This document shows, in pieces, positions 52,128 through 61,863 of a stretch of DNA of 64,000 bases. Every line of letters begins with the position of its first letter. Position 1 is the stretch's first letter. A program made the position numbers and the translations under genes. The DNA is from Mucilaginibacter rigui (GTDB lineage Bacteria; Bacteroidota; Bacteroidia; Sphingobacteriales; Sphingobacteriaceae). The DNA is taken from the NCBI RefSeq assembly GCF_014773275.1, contig NZ_JACWMW010000002.1, positions 744,001 to 808,000 on the forward strand, written 5' to 3'. Under the pieces are notes generated by a model that was given only the letters and a program-made list of their open reading frames with translations, was not told the origin of the DNA and searched no databases.

Positions 52128-53567
52128 ATGGCTAAAACTAAAATCGCTTATTTCTGTCAAAGCTGCGGCTACGAATCTCCTAAATGGTTGGGTAAATGCC
52201 CAAGCTGCCAGCAATGGAACACTTTTGTTGAAGAGATTTTGGAGAAATCCAGCGCATCGGTGCCTAACTGGAAAAGCAGCCCGGCTTCATCGCAGCGGGC
52301 AAATAAGCCGGTTGAGGTAGCTGACATCACTTTTAAGGAAGAACACCGCCTGCTTACACCCGATAAGGAGTTTAACCGTGTTTTAGGCGGTGGTATTGTA
52401 GCCGGCTCACTGGTGCTGATAGGCGGCGAACCAGGTATCGGTAAATCAACCCTGATGCTGCAACTGGCGCTGAACATGCCCAATGTAAAAGTGCTGTATG
52501 TATCGGGTGAGGAAAGCGACCACCAAATAAAAATGCGGGCAGAAAGGCTGGCATTAGACGGAAGTCAAAAGTTAAAAGTCAAAAGTCAAAATCCGGAGGA
52601 AAACAAGGGGTGCTATATATTAACAGAAACATCAACCCAAAATATATTTAAGCAGATAGAAGAATTACAGCCCGATATTCTGGTGATCGACTCTATCCAA
52701 ACGCTGCATTCCTCGCATGTAGAATCAACCCCGGGCAGTGTATCTCAGGTGCGGGAATGTACGGCCGAATTGCTGCGTTTTGCCAAAGAAACTTCTACCC
52801 CGGTATTCCTGATAGGCCATATTACCAAAGATGGTATGATAGCCGGCCCAAAGATACTGGAGCACATGGTTGATACCGTGCTACAATTTGAAGGCGACCG
52901 CCACCACGTGTACCGCATTTTGCGTACCATCAAAAATCGGTTCGGTTCATCGTCAGAACTGGGTATTTACGAAATGCTGGGCGAGGGACTTCGTGAGGTC
53001 TCAAACCCATCAGAGATCTTATTATCTCAACGCGACGAACCATTAAGCGGTATTACCATATCTGCCACGTTAGAGGGGATGAGGCCCATGTTGATAGAAA
53101 CCCAGGCGCTGGTGAGTACATCGGCTTATGGCACGCCACAGCGCACCGCAACGGGCTTTGATACTAAACGTATGAGTATGCTGCTGGCCGTGTTAGAAAA
53201 ACGTTGTGGTTTCCGCCTCGGTGCCAAAGATGTGTTCCTGAATATTACCGGTGGTATCAGGGTAGAAGACCCGGCTATCGACCTGGGGTTGGCTGCTGCC
53301 ATTATCTCCTCGCACGAGGATATCCCAATCCCAACTAAAACCTGTTTTGCGGGCGAGATAGGCTTGTCGGGCGAGATCCGTGCTGTTAACCGCATAGAGC
53401 AACGTATTGCCGAAGCACAAAAACTGGGCTTTGAGCAGATCTTTATATCTAAATACAATATGCCAACCGCCGCCAAGGATAAAAACCGGCTTGACCTGTC
53501 GCGTTATACTATTGATGTAAAAGTTGTGGGGCGGATAGAAGAAGTGTTTGGGCTATTGTTTGGATAA
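52128..53567 (+). CDS. radA: DNA repair protein RadA
   Basis: The 479-residue protein has a C4 zinc finger 'CQSCGYESPKWLGKCPSC' (about 9-26). The RecA-like ATPase has Walker A GGEPGIGKS (99-107, K106), and KNRFG occurs at about residue 266. The C-terminal Lon-like domain includes 'LGAKDVFLNITGGIRVEDPAIDLGLAAAI'. RadA drives branch migration in recombination. A lysine-rich stretch at about 145-158 (GSQKLKVKSQNPEEN) interrupts the usual sequence and is encoded by a direct-repeat tract. Confidence 0.95.
   Translation: MAKTKIAYFCQSCGYESPKWLGKCPSCQQWNTFVEEILEKSSASVPNWKSSPASSQRANKPVEVADITFKEEHRLLTPDKEFNRVLGGGIVAGSLVLIGGEPGIGKSTLMLQLALNMPNVKVLYVSGEESDHQIKMRAERLALDGSQKLKVKSQNPEENKGCYILTETSTQNIFKQIEELQPDILVIDSIQTLHSSHVESTPGSVSQVRECTAELLRFAKETSTPVFLIGHITKDGMIAGPKILEHMVDTVLQFEGDRHHVYRILRTIKNRFGSSSELGIYEMLGEGLREVSNPSEILLSQRDEPLSGITISATLEGMRPMLIETQALVSTSAYGTPQRTATGFDTKRMSMLLAVLEKRCGFRLGAKDVFLNITGGIRVEDPAIDLGLAAAIISSHEDIPIPTKTCFAGEIGLSGEIRAVNRIEQRIAEAQKLGFEQIFISKYNMPTAAKDKNRLDLSRYTIDVKVVGRIEEVFGLLFG
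52562..52592. repeat. AAGTCAAAA/AAGTTAAAA direct repeats inside radA
   Basis: AAGTCAAAAGTTAAAAGTC followed by AAAAGTCAAAA: three to four near-identical 8-9 bp units. The same words in inverse orientation occur in the P3 arm of the TPP riboswitch (23421-23445). It adds about ten in-frame residues to RadA. Confidence 0.6.
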
Positions 53568-53575
53568 TTATAAAA

Positions 53576-53655
53576 ATCGCATTGCGGGAAGTAGCGACTT
53601 GGCAATCTCGACGACAAGCATGTCGAAGACTGCACGCTATAGCTCGCAATTGTAA
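53576..53655. repeat. Degenerate REP-like palindrome
   Basis: CGCATTGCGGGAAGTAGCGACTTGGCAATCTC, then GACAAGCATGTCGAAGACTGC and ...CTCGCAATTG. A worn relative of the repeat at 6571-6661, between the convergent radA and phosphatase genes. Confidence 0.55.
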
Positions 53656-53665
53656 GGATTTGAAC

Positions 53666-54901
53666 TTATGATATTCGCAACGTCAGCAAGGTAATATCAT
53701 CAATGGCCTTACCTTTTACTACCGAATTGATGTGGGTCATCAGGGCTTCGTTAAATTCATCGGGAGATAATTCACCATTGGCTATTACAAATTCAAGCAG
53801 CTTTTCTTCGCTCCAATTTTTGCTTTGTAATTCGTAATCCATCAGGCCGTCTGTATAGTTAAATATCAGGCTGCCGGGTTCCAGGTCCACTTCACCCTCG
53901 TTAAGGAAGGGTAGCTCTTCAAAGGCGCCTATCATGGTGGTGCCCAGCTTTAATGGGATGGCTCCACCTTCAGCGTATAGGATGGTTGGGTTATGCCCCG
54001 CGTTGATATAGTTTAGTTTGCGGGTTTTCTCGTTATACTTGGCCAAAAACAGGGTTATAAAACGTTCGCCTTTGGTGTTTCTTATCACAATTTTGTTCAG
54101 GCGTTCTACTACGGTGGTCAGTTCATCCTCAATGGCTGCCAAACCATGCAGGCTTGCCTGGAAGTTGGCCATCAGCAAAGCTGCCGAGATGCCCTTGCCT
54201 GATACATCGGCCACGCACCATAAAAATTCGTTTTCGTTAAGCCTGAAGAAATCAAAATAATCGCCGCCTATGTCCTGATGGGGCAGGTAGCGCGCCCCCA
54301 CTTCAACGCCCTCCTCTTTATGCTCGCGCAGGGGGATCAGCATATTCTGCACTTCAACTGCCAGTTCCATTTCGCGCTTAAAACGTTCGGCTTGTAAGCG
54401 TTCCCGAAAAAGTTTTTTATTCTCAAGGGCTACTACTATCACGTTTATCAATGTCTGTATAAAGTTCAGGTCATTGTTAAGCATGTCGCCCGAGGTGTTA
54501 AAATCACCAATAAGGGCAAAGGCAAGTGCTTTGTTTTTATGATAGATGGGGATAAAGTAATTATACTTATTTAACAAGGCATCGATATGGCCGGTTAAGG
54601 GCGAGGGGGCTTTTATTTTATTGAGGTGCGCCCAGCTTTGGTTAAGCGCAAAGGAGGGCTCAATCTCGCCCCCATATTTTGAGATACAGGTAAACGTATT
54701 GTCCTTTTCTATCAAAAACCTGAACTTGCCTATCTGCAGGTAATTTTTGAGGATAACCTCCAGCATCTGCACCAATACGGGTGTTGGGGTATTCTTGTTA
54801 ATAGCCCTGGTGACCTCCAAAAGGGAGTTCAGTTCAGACTGCCGTTTAAGCAGCAAGCGGATCAGTTCGTCCTCGCCAGAACTATCGTTGTTGTTTTGCA
54901 T
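53666..54901 (-). CDS. GAF-like plus PP2C/SpoIIE-type serine phosphatase
   Basis: The 411-residue protein has an N-terminal coiled-coil/GAF-like sensor (about 10-175). The PP2C-type SpoIIE domain (about 195-410) has 'GARYLPHQDIGGDYFDFFRL' and 'FLWCVADVSGKGISAALLMA' (metal Asp residues), 'AGHNPTIL' and 'FNYTDGLMD'. It dephosphorylates Ser/Thr, usually on anti-sigma antagonists or other switches; the partner is not in this window. It is a soluble protein with no membrane helix. Confidence 0.92.
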   Translation of the reverse strand: MQNNNDSSGEDELIRLLLKRQSELNSLLEVTRAINKNTPTPVLVQMLEVILKNYLQIGKFRFLIEKDNTFTCISKYGGEIEPSFALNQSWAHLNKIKAPSPLTGHIDALLNKYNYFIPIYHKNKALAFALIGDFNTSGDMLNNDLNFIQTLINVIVVALENKKLFRERLQAERFKREMELAVEVQNMLIPLREHKEEGVEVGARYLPHQDIGGDYFDFFRLNENEFLWCVADVSGKGISAALLMANFQASLHGLAAIEDELTTVVERLNKIVIRNTKGERFITLFLAKYNEKTRKLNYINAGHNPTILYAEGGAIPLKLGTTMIGAFEELPFLNEGEVDLEPGSLIFNYTDGLMDYELQSKNWSEEKLLEFVIANGELSPDEFNEALMTHINSVVKGKAIDDITLLTLRIS

Positions 54902-54993
54902 TTATTACTTTAGGCAGCCTAAAATAGCCAAATATTCTTTTTTAAACGGATACGTTTAGCCTTTTTTACAACTGTGCACAAAAATGAACAACT

Positions 54994-56124
54994 TTAACGT
55001 ACCGTACGGCCTTTCCAAACATATTTTTTGGTGTTACCAATAAGGCCAACGTACACAAAATAAATAATATGTATCGGTATAAGTATGATGAGCAGGCCCA
55101 CCAGGTTTGCCCGTTTAAAAAACGAGGTTATAGGCAGCAGGAAGGCCGCCTCTATCAGATATTTAAGCAGGAACTGCACCAGGAAAAGTTTAAAGTAAAA
55201 GATATTGTAAAAACCCAGGCCGGCATTAACCAACATCGATAGGTTAAACAGCCATATGCAAACGGCCAGGGCTACCACCTTTTTATCTTTATACCGGGTT
55301 GATTTTGATGCCCAGCGCCTGCGTTGCTGTAAAAACTCCTGCAAGGTGTGTTTGGCATGCGTAAATACTACTGCATCGTGGTTTTTAAAGAAACCTATTT
55401 TGTTGGGATATGTTTCGGCTACTTTTTGCAGCAGTAGCTCATCATCACCAGAGGCAAGGTCGTCGATGCCTTTAAATCCGCCAACTTCGTAAAAAACATC
55501 TTTTCTGTATGCAAAGTTGGCCCCGTTGCAGGTTGATGCGCGCCCGTTGCCTATAAAGGCAGCGCCAATACCAATCAGGTACGAAAACTCCAGCGTTTGC
55601 AGGCGTTCAAATAAAGTAGTTTCTTCAAAATAAGTTACCGGCGATGAGATCATGACCGGATGATGGGTTTCATAATACCCTACAATTGATGATAGCCAGC
55701 TTTTACCCATGCGGCAATCGGCATCGGTACAAACCATCAGCTCGCCGGTTGATAAGGCAATAGCTTCGGCAATGGCTTTCTTTTTATAGGAGTTTAAGGG
55801 TTTATCCTCGTTTAGTTGCAACAGCTTAACACCCATGTGGGCATAGCTGCTAATAATGGCGGCAGTATCATCGGTAGAGTGGTCGTCTACAATAATAATT
55901 TCGGTAAGGTGTTTAGGGTAGTTTTGCGCTATAATATCATCAATTGTATATCGGATACGGGCAGATTCATTACGGGCGGCTATTAGTACGGTAACTTTTG
56001 TAGTAAAACCACTGGTGCTGATATTTGGGCGTTTTAATGCCCCCCAGCCTTTAATTAAATAGGCAACTACCAGCAGGTATAAACCTGTTAGTAATAACGA
56101 AATGGTGCTATGCAGTACGATCAA
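54994..56124 (-). CDS. Membrane glycosyltransferase, family 2
   Basis: In this 376-residue protein an N-terminal membrane helix precedes a GT-A domain with 'VTVLIAARNESARI', 'IIIVDDHSTDDTAAII' (nucleotide-binding Asp), 'ELMVCTDADCRM' (DxD-like), 'GDDELLLQKV' (acceptor Asp) and 'QQRRRWASKSTRY' (QxxRW-like). Three or so membrane helices end the protein. It is a processive or lipid-linked sugar transferase of cell-envelope glycans. It overlaps the flippase-like gene start side by 17 bp, so the two work from one transcript. Confidence 0.92.
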   Translation of the reverse strand: MIVLHSTISLLLTGLYLLVVAYLIKGWGALKRPNISTSGFTTKVTVLIAARNESARIRYTIDDIIAQNYPKHLTEIIIVDDHSTDDTAAIISSYAHMGVKLLQLNEDKPLNSYKKKAIAEAIALSTGELMVCTDADCRMGKSWLSSIVGYYETHHPVMISSPVTYFEETTLFERLQTLEFSYLIGIGAAFIGNGRASTCNGANFAYRKDVFYEVGGFKGIDDLASGDDELLLQKVAETYPNKIGFFKNHDAVVFTHAKHTLQEFLQQRRRWASKSTRYKDKKVVALAVCIWLFNLSMLVNAGLGFYNIFYFKLFLVQFLLKYLIEAAFLLPITSFFKRANLVGLLIILIPIHIIYFVYVGLIGNTKKYVWKGRTVR

Positions 56125-57082
56125 AAAACTTCAGTTTAAAAACAAATACCGAACCTATAATGGCAGGGATAATAAGGTTGATCAGCCAGATGGATGAAAC
56201 CGCTGCAATTATAGCTATTTGCTGGTTGGTTACATATAAAAATAAATGCAGGGCGGTAAAACTCCTTACACCAATATCCAGTAGATCTAATGATGGCATG
56301 GCCGATTGGATAAAGAGAAATACGAATACCGTCATCATCATATTAAAAAACGGGATGTTGGGCAGCAACAGGTTTATCACCAGGTAATACTGCAGCGAGA
56401 ATACAAAAAAGCGAGCCAGGCTATAACCAAATACTACCCAAAGTTCATTGGCATTGTACCGGCCCATGATCTCGAAAAAACGGTTGTATTTCCTTAAAAA
56501 TTTGATACGGTTAAGCCATATAACCAGCCAGCTGATATTGAAATAAAACATCAGGAAAAGGCCCAAAAACGCCAGCGACAATACCATTATCCCTAAATAT
56601 AGCCAGGTGTTAAGGCTGAGGAAATAATAGATAAACCATAATGAGGCCAGTATGCCCACCAGGTTGGTTATTACGTTTTGGGCAAAAGCGCCAACCGCCA
56701 TAGCAAAAATCCCATGGATACGTTTACGGTTTGGTAAAAACATTACCCTGCCACCGTATTCGCCTATACGGTTTGGGGTAAATATGGCCCAGGTTAAGCC
56801 ACAAAAAACAGCTTCTACAGCTACCCATACAGATATATTGGTTAGCTTTTTGGCCAGATACTGCCATTTAAGGCTCTCTAAAAACCAATTGGCTACCATT
56901 AGTAATACTACTGCTGTTAAGGTATAAATAACCTGGTTACGGCTGATAACAGATATTAAAACCTCGAATTGTTTAAGGCTGTCGTTTTTCCCTAAAAATT
57001 TGCTGTAAATAAATACAAATGCTAAAACAACAATGCTTGCTTTTAACAGGTATGAGAATATTTTTTTGGCGGCGGCTGTCAA
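56108..57082 (-). CDS. Lysylphosphatidylglycerol-synthase-type flippase domain protein (UPF0104)
   Basis: The 324-residue integral membrane protein has about eight helices. Family marks are 'NWFLESLKWQYLAKKL', 'FCGLTWAIFTPNRIGEYGGRVMFL' and 'SLDLLDIGVRSFTALHLF'. Relatives include the lipid-flipping half of MprF and putative carriers for lipid-linked sugars. It is upstream of and overlaps the family-2 glycosyltransferase, which suggests that it moves that enzyme's lipid product or substrate (inference). Confidence 0.88.
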   Translation of the reverse strand: MTAAAKKIFSYLLKASIVVLAFVFIYSKFLGKNDSLKQFEVLISVISRNQVIYTLTAVVLLMVANWFLESLKWQYLAKKLTNISVWVAVEAVFCGLTWAIFTPNRIGEYGGRVMFLPNRKRIHGIFAMAVGAFAQNVITNLVGILASLWFIYYFLSLNTWLYLGIMVLSLAFLGLFLMFYFNISWLVIWLNRIKFLRKYNRFFEIMGRYNANELWVVFGYSLARFFVFSLQYYLVINLLLPNIPFFNMMMTVFVFLFIQSAMPSLDLLDIGVRSFTALHLFLYVTNQQIAIIAAVSSIWLINLIIPAIIGSVFVFKLKFFDRTA

Positions 57083-57372
57083 TCTGAAAATTTGTGCAAT
57101 GTTACAAAAAGCAAGTTATAAGCCGGAAGCAATAAAGCCGTATGCGGTAGATATTTTATTCATGCTTTAAAAAAATGTGATAACGATGATGTTAAGTTAA
57201 GCTAAATACAACATTAAGTTTAGTTTTGTTTGAGGCTGAAATTTTTAGAAGCAAAACCATTTATATATTGCACCAGTCGCTCACTAAAAGGTATTTTATC
57301 TGTTACATTATTCAATTGATAAAGCCAAACCCGGATGGAATAACGATATTTCTAAATTAAAACGCTACTACC

Positions 57373-58587
57373 ATGATTCAACACCAAAAAGCCCTGTTAC
57401 TGGCCCTAAGTTTTTCTGTTGCAGTAACCGCAAGTTATGCGGCTGTACAGCGCGATACAACGTTGGCTCCCGTAGAAACGCAAAGCCCTAACAGTACATA
57501 TAAGCCCGCCTTTAAAGGCCAAACCCGTATAGGTGGTGTAAAAACCAAAACTCCTTATTCGGTTACGGTTATTAATAGCAGCCTTAAAAACCCCTGGGGT
57601 ATCCACGTATTGCCTGATGGCCGTTTCCTGGTGACTGAAAAAGCAGGCAGCATGCGCATATTAAAAGCAAATGGCGAATTTGATAAACAAATAACCGGTT
57701 TCCCGGCGGTGTTATACCGTGCACAGGGTGGATTGCTTGATGTTACCATCGACCCCGCCTTTACCACCAACCGTATGGTTTATTGGGGGTATACCGAACA
57801 AACTGATGGTGGCTCGCTATTGGCCATTGCCAAAGGCAAGCTATCGGCAGATGAAACTAAACTGGACAATGTAGAAGTAATATACCGTGCAACACCCGCC
57901 TATAAAGGCAACCTGCAATACGGTGCGCGTATTGTGTTTGATAAGCAGGGTAACCTGTTTGTAAGCACAGGCGAAAGAAGCGGCAGCGACATCCGCATGA
58001 AGGCGCAGGACCTGAGCGCGGGTATAGGCAAGATCATCCATATAACCAAAGCGGGTAAAGCAGTAGCAGGCGGCCCGTTTGCGGGAAAAGCAAATGCCCT
58101 GCCCGAGGTATATGCTTATGGTTTACGTAACCCCGATGGCCTGGCCTGGAACCCTGCAACAGGCGAACTATGGGAAGCCGAATTTGGACCGCGCGGTGGT
58201 GACGAGATCAATATTATTAAACCGGGGCGTAACTACGGCTGGCCTGTGGTTACCTACGGCATTGAATACAGCGGCGAAAAGGTTGGCGACGGTATACAGC
58301 AAAAAGAAGGCGTTACGCAACCTGTTTATTATTGGGACCCTACCATATCGCCCGGCGGTATAACTTTTTACACCGGTAACATTGCCGAATGGAAAAATAA
58401 CCTGTTTGTTGGTGGCCTGAGCGGATCGCACATTGCAAGGCTGGTTATCCGGAACAATAAAGTAGTTGGCGAAGAACGCTTACTTAGAGATAGAAACGAA
58501 CGCTGGCGCGCTGTTGTAACCGGTAAAGACGGCGCTTTATATGGTTTAACTGATAGTGGTAAACTGTACAGGATAGCTAAGAAATAG
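57373..58587 (+). CDS. PQQ-dependent aldose sugar dehydrogenase-like protein, secreted
   Basis: The 404-residue protein has a signal peptide (cleavage after 'SYAA'). The six-bladed soluble glucose dehydrogenase propeller includes 'SSLKNPWGIHVLPDGRFLVTEKAGSMRI', 'QGGLLDVTIDPAF', 'YGLRNPDGLAWNPATGELWEAEFGPRGGDEINIIKPGRNYGWP' and 'ISPGGITFYTG'. It is like E. coli YliI, which oxidises aldoses in the periplasm using PQQ. No PQQ synthesis genes are in view. The 290-bp upstream gap (57083-57372) shows no other gene. Confidence 0.93.
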   Translation: MIQHQKALLLALSFSVAVTASYAAVQRDTTLAPVETQSPNSTYKPAFKGQTRIGGVKTKTPYSVTVINSSLKNPWGIHVLPDGRFLVTEKAGSMRILKANGEFDKQITGFPAVLYRAQGGLLDVTIDPAFTTNRMVYWGYTEQTDGGSLLAIAKGKLSADETKLDNVEVIYRATPAYKGNLQYGARIVFDKQGNLFVSTGERSGSDIRMKAQDLSAGIGKIIHITKAGKAVAGGPFAGKANALPEVYAYGLRNPDGLAWNPATGELWEAEFGPRGGDEINIIKPGRNYGWPVVTYGIEYSGEKVGDGIQQKEGVTQPVYYWDPTISPGGITFYTGNIAEWKNNLFVGGLSGSHIARLVIRNNKVVGEERLLRDRNERWRAVVTGKDGALYGLTDSGKLYRIAKK

Positions 58588-58621
58588 TTGTTTTGCTGAG
58601 GATGCCGAAACAAAGAAATAT

Positions 58622-58659
58622 TTAAAAAGGGGTTGGTGCTTCACCAGTCCCTTTTATCA
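58622..58659 (+). terminator. Terminator after the sugar dehydrogenase gene
   Basis: AAAAGGGGTTGGTG pairs with CACCAGTCCCTTTT, including two G-T pairs, followed by a short A/T-rich stretch. Confidence 0.7.
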
Positions 58660-58754
58660 TTTCAATCGCTCGGGCCGGGTGATAAACTATTAGCAGGCCT
58701 CTGGCCGCCTTTATAATTAATTAGCATACTGCGGCGGGACGCCGTGTAATAACG

Positions 58755-58778
58755 GTCGCTCGGCTGGAGCCGAGCGAC
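58755..58778. repeat. Intergenic hairpin near the SNF2 gene stop
   Basis: GTCGCTCGGCT (58755-58765) and AGCCGAGCGAC (58768-58778) form a long GC-rich hairpin just past the end of the minus-strand SNF2 gene. No T-run is present; it may be a dispersed repeat or a weak terminator. Confidence 0.6.
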
Positions 58779-58789
58779 AACGGCCATCT

Positions 58790-61690
58790 TTACCCCAATA
58801 TTTCCTTAATATCATCAGCCGAAAGCGACTTGATGAAACTATCTTCGGTAGTGATCAACGCGCGGGCTACACTAAGCTTGCGTTGTTGTAAGGCCAGGAT
58901 TTTTTCTTCAACCGTATCTTTGGTGATGAATTTATAGATGAATACATTTTTGGTTTGGCCGATGCGGTGCGTACGGTCAATGGCTTGCTGCTCAACCGCC
59001 GGGTTCCACCATGGGTCGAGGATGAAAACGTAATCGGCTTCGGTGAGGTTAAGGCCCACGCCGCCTGCTTTTATAGAAATAAGAAACACCCGTGTACTGG
59101 TATCTTCCTGGAATTGTTTTACCACATCACCCCGGTTTTGGGTGCTGCCATCCAGGTAAACATATGGGATGCCCTCTTTATCAAAATGGTTGCGGTAAAT
59201 GGTAAGCTGCTTTACAAACTGCGAGAAGATAAGCACCTTGTGGCCGCCATCCAGTACGTTGGCAAGGGTATGCACCACGTTCTCAAATTTGCCGCTATCG
59301 CCCTCATATTCCGCATCAATCATGGACGGGTGGTTGGCTATCTGGCGCAATTTAATAAGGCCCTGAAGTACCTGGATCTGCGTTTTTGCGTAAGTGCCAT
59401 CCTCAATACTCCGTAGCAATTCGTTTCGGTATTCTGATTTTACCTTGTCGTAAACCTCGGCCTGTTCCTCGCTCATTTTGCAATAGAACAGTGTTTCGGT
59501 TTTTGGCGGCAGCTCGGTGGCTACCTGCTCTTTGGTACGGCGCAATACAAAAGGTTTGATGATGGCCTGTAACTTGCGGGCTTTGTCCTCGTCTTTTTTC
59601 TTTTCTATCGGGGTTACAAATTCGTTTTGGAAAAACTGCTGGGCGCCTAACAAGCCCGGGTTTATGAACGACATCTGCGTCCAAAGATCATTCACTGAAT
59701 TCTCTACCGGCGTACCGCTGAGTATCAGCTTGAACCTTGATTTTAGCTGCCTTACCGATTGGAAAGATTTTGACGAAGGGTTTTTAATGTTCTGGCTTTC
59801 GTCCAGTATCACATAATCAAAATAGTAGGCCTTAAACATCTCAATATCTATGCGGCTAATACCGTAAGTGGTTATCACCACATCGTAATTGGCAAATACC
59901 TCTGCCGATTTATAGCGGAACGCCCCGGTGTGTACCATCAGCCTTAGTTGCGGCGCGAATTTTTTGGCCTCGTTAAGCCAGTTATAAATAAGCGAGGTGG
60001 GCATAATTACCAGTGAGGTGGCTTTGCTGCCAACCGCCTCGGTATCTTCTTTATGCTTTTGTAGCAGGGCCAGGGTTTGTATGGTTTTACCAAGGCCCAT
60101 GTCATCTGCAAGGCAGCCACCAAAGTGGTATTCCTTTAAAAAGTGGAACCAGTTATACCCCGCCTTTTGGTATGGGCGCAGGCTCCCCGCAAAGTTTACC
60201 GGCATTGGCACATCTTCGGTCTCTTCAAAATCACTAAGCTTTTGCAGCTTGCGGTTCATTGATACTTCGGCCATTTCGCCGTCGCTCAGGTCGTTAACTA
60301 AACCAAGGTGGTGCCTGCGCAGTTTTAGTTCATCGCCGCCCTCGCTAAAATGCAGCAGGTTGCCGTATTGCGAAAACCAACTTTCAGGGATAATGGCTAT
60401 CTCGCCCGATGGTAGTAAAAATTCCTTTTTATGGTTAAGGATATGATTTTTTAACTGGATGAACGGGATACGGTATGGCCCGAAATAAACTACTGCGTTA
60501 ATATCAAACCAATCGTTGTTTTCGCTTATCTCCAGGTCTATTTTGGTGTTGCCAAACACATATCGCTTTTGCCCGTCGGGCTGTTCCAGTTCAAAACCTT
60601 TTTCCAATAGCTCATCATGGTGCTGGTTAAGCCATTCAAAAACAGGGAAAGAGCGGTCGCTTTCTTCATCGTGGGCGGCAACCTCCAGGTTTTGAAATAG
60701 AGAGGAAACCGTTTTTAAGCCCATGGCCTCTAACAGCTGTAGTTTACCCTTCTCCCAGGTAACCGAACGTTTAATACGATGGAACAGATAATCATCACCG
60801 GTTTTCTCCATCCGTACCGATACGTGCCTGCCATCCCCGTAAGGGAAAATATAACCGGCATATTTAAAATAGAGTTGCAGCTGTGATGTGCCGCCTTCTA
60901 CATATATGGGTTTCAGGAAAGCCGTGGCATCGTACTTTTCGGTGTTTATGGTAAAGCCCTCGGCGTAAACATTATGCTTTTCTATCAGCGGGGCAACAAA
61001 TTTTTCGAAGTAAGATTGCTCTGACGATTTTGGGATAGAGATGAAACGCTTATTGAGAAATGGCTGCAGCTTTTTACCCTCTATCTCTTTATCAAAATAA
61101 TATAATGTATCATCCAGCAGCATCCAGGCAGGGTGGTTGCAAATGATCTCGGCATCCTTAAACATAAACTCAATGCGCATCCCCTGGTATTTAATGGTAG
61201 GGAAGTAACGGATCTCATCATCGCCCCGCCTAAAGTGGAACAATACCGAAGCCGGTTCATCGGCAATATGCAGTTTACGCCCGGCGGGGTAACCCTCTTT
61301 ACTCATCAGGTAAATTTGCCTATTCCCACTCCCTAAGAGAGCCAATGCCTCTACCAGTTTTTTTTCAATTTTTGGGCGGATGGTATCAAAAAGCTGGTCG
61401 TTAAAGATCTTGGCAAAAAACTCGAACGGGCGGATCGGCTTTTTGTAGAATTTTTTGATAATGTTACCCTGTTCAATATCCTCCAGTATTTTGATGAGTT
61501 TGCGGTCGGTATCATCAATACACTGGGCAAACTCTTCGGCTGTGTTTGAGAATAAGCGCTGGTGGGTAAAAGAAAATTCGCCGTTGGGGTTTAACTGAAC
61601 AACATGCGGTTCTATCACGTACGACAGGTAATCGTGCCGGGCTATGGCATAAATTATTTGGCAGGGTTTACTACTGTCTACGCGTAACAT
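58790..61690 (-). CDS. SNF2-family DEAD/DEAH helicase
   Basis: The 966-residue protein has a long N-terminal region (about 1-490) of unknown structure. A SNF2 ATPase follows: motif I 'LADDMGLGKTIQTLALL' (near 530), Ia 'LVIMPTSLIYNWLNEAKKF', II 'DESQ' ('YVILDESQNIKNPSSK'), III 'LILSGTPVENS', then the C-terminal helicase lobe ('VFLISIKAGGVGLNLTEADYVFILDPWWNPAVEQQAIDRTHRIGQ'). It probably remodels protein-nucleic acid complexes (RapA/HepA-like relatives recycle RNA polymerase). It stands alone. Confidence 0.94.
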   Translation of the reverse strand: MLRVDSSKPCQIIYAIARHDYLSYVIEPHVVQLNPNGEFSFTHQRLFSNTAEEFAQCIDDTDRKLIKILEDIEQGNIIKKFYKKPIRPFEFFAKIFNDQLFDTIRPKIEKKLVEALALLGSGNRQIYLMSKEGYPAGRKLHIADEPASVLFHFRRGDDEIRYFPTIKYQGMRIEFMFKDAEIICNHPAWMLLDDTLYYFDKEIEGKKLQPFLNKRFISIPKSSEQSYFEKFVAPLIEKHNVYAEGFTINTEKYDATAFLKPIYVEGGTSQLQLYFKYAGYIFPYGDGRHVSVRMEKTGDDYLFHRIKRSVTWEKGKLQLLEAMGLKTVSSLFQNLEVAAHDEESDRSFPVFEWLNQHHDELLEKGFELEQPDGQKRYVFGNTKIDLEISENNDWFDINAVVYFGPYRIPFIQLKNHILNHKKEFLLPSGEIAIIPESWFSQYGNLLHFSEGGDELKLRRHHLGLVNDLSDGEMAEVSMNRKLQKLSDFEETEDVPMPVNFAGSLRPYQKAGYNWFHFLKEYHFGGCLADDMGLGKTIQTLALLQKHKEDTEAVGSKATSLVIMPTSLIYNWLNEAKKFAPQLRLMVHTGAFRYKSAEVFANYDVVITTYGISRIDIEMFKAYYFDYVILDESQNIKNPSSKSFQSVRQLKSRFKLILSGTPVENSVNDLWTQMSFINPGLLGAQQFFQNEFVTPIEKKKDEDKARKLQAIIKPFVLRRTKEQVATELPPKTETLFYCKMSEEQAEVYDKVKSEYRNELLRSIEDGTYAKTQIQVLQGLIKLRQIANHPSMIDAEYEGDSGKFENVVHTLANVLDGGHKVLIFSQFVKQLTIYRNHFDKEGIPYVYLDGSTQNRGDVVKQFQEDTSTRVFLISIKAGGVGLNLTEADYVFILDPWWNPAVEQQAIDRTHRIGQTKNVFIYKFITKDTVEEKILALQQRKLSVARALITTEDSFIKSLSADDIKEILG

Positions 61691-61863
61691 GAACTTTCTT
61701 TAGGTAAAAAATTAAAGAAAGCTACATCGAGAAAAAATTCAAACGTAACGTAAAATATTTACAACCGAAAATTTTCGGCAGTAAATATTTGTTAACAGAG
61801 AGGCGGGATGCATGCAAGGGATTGCCCCTGTTTCGCAATTACAGCCGTATTGTTTGGCTTTGA

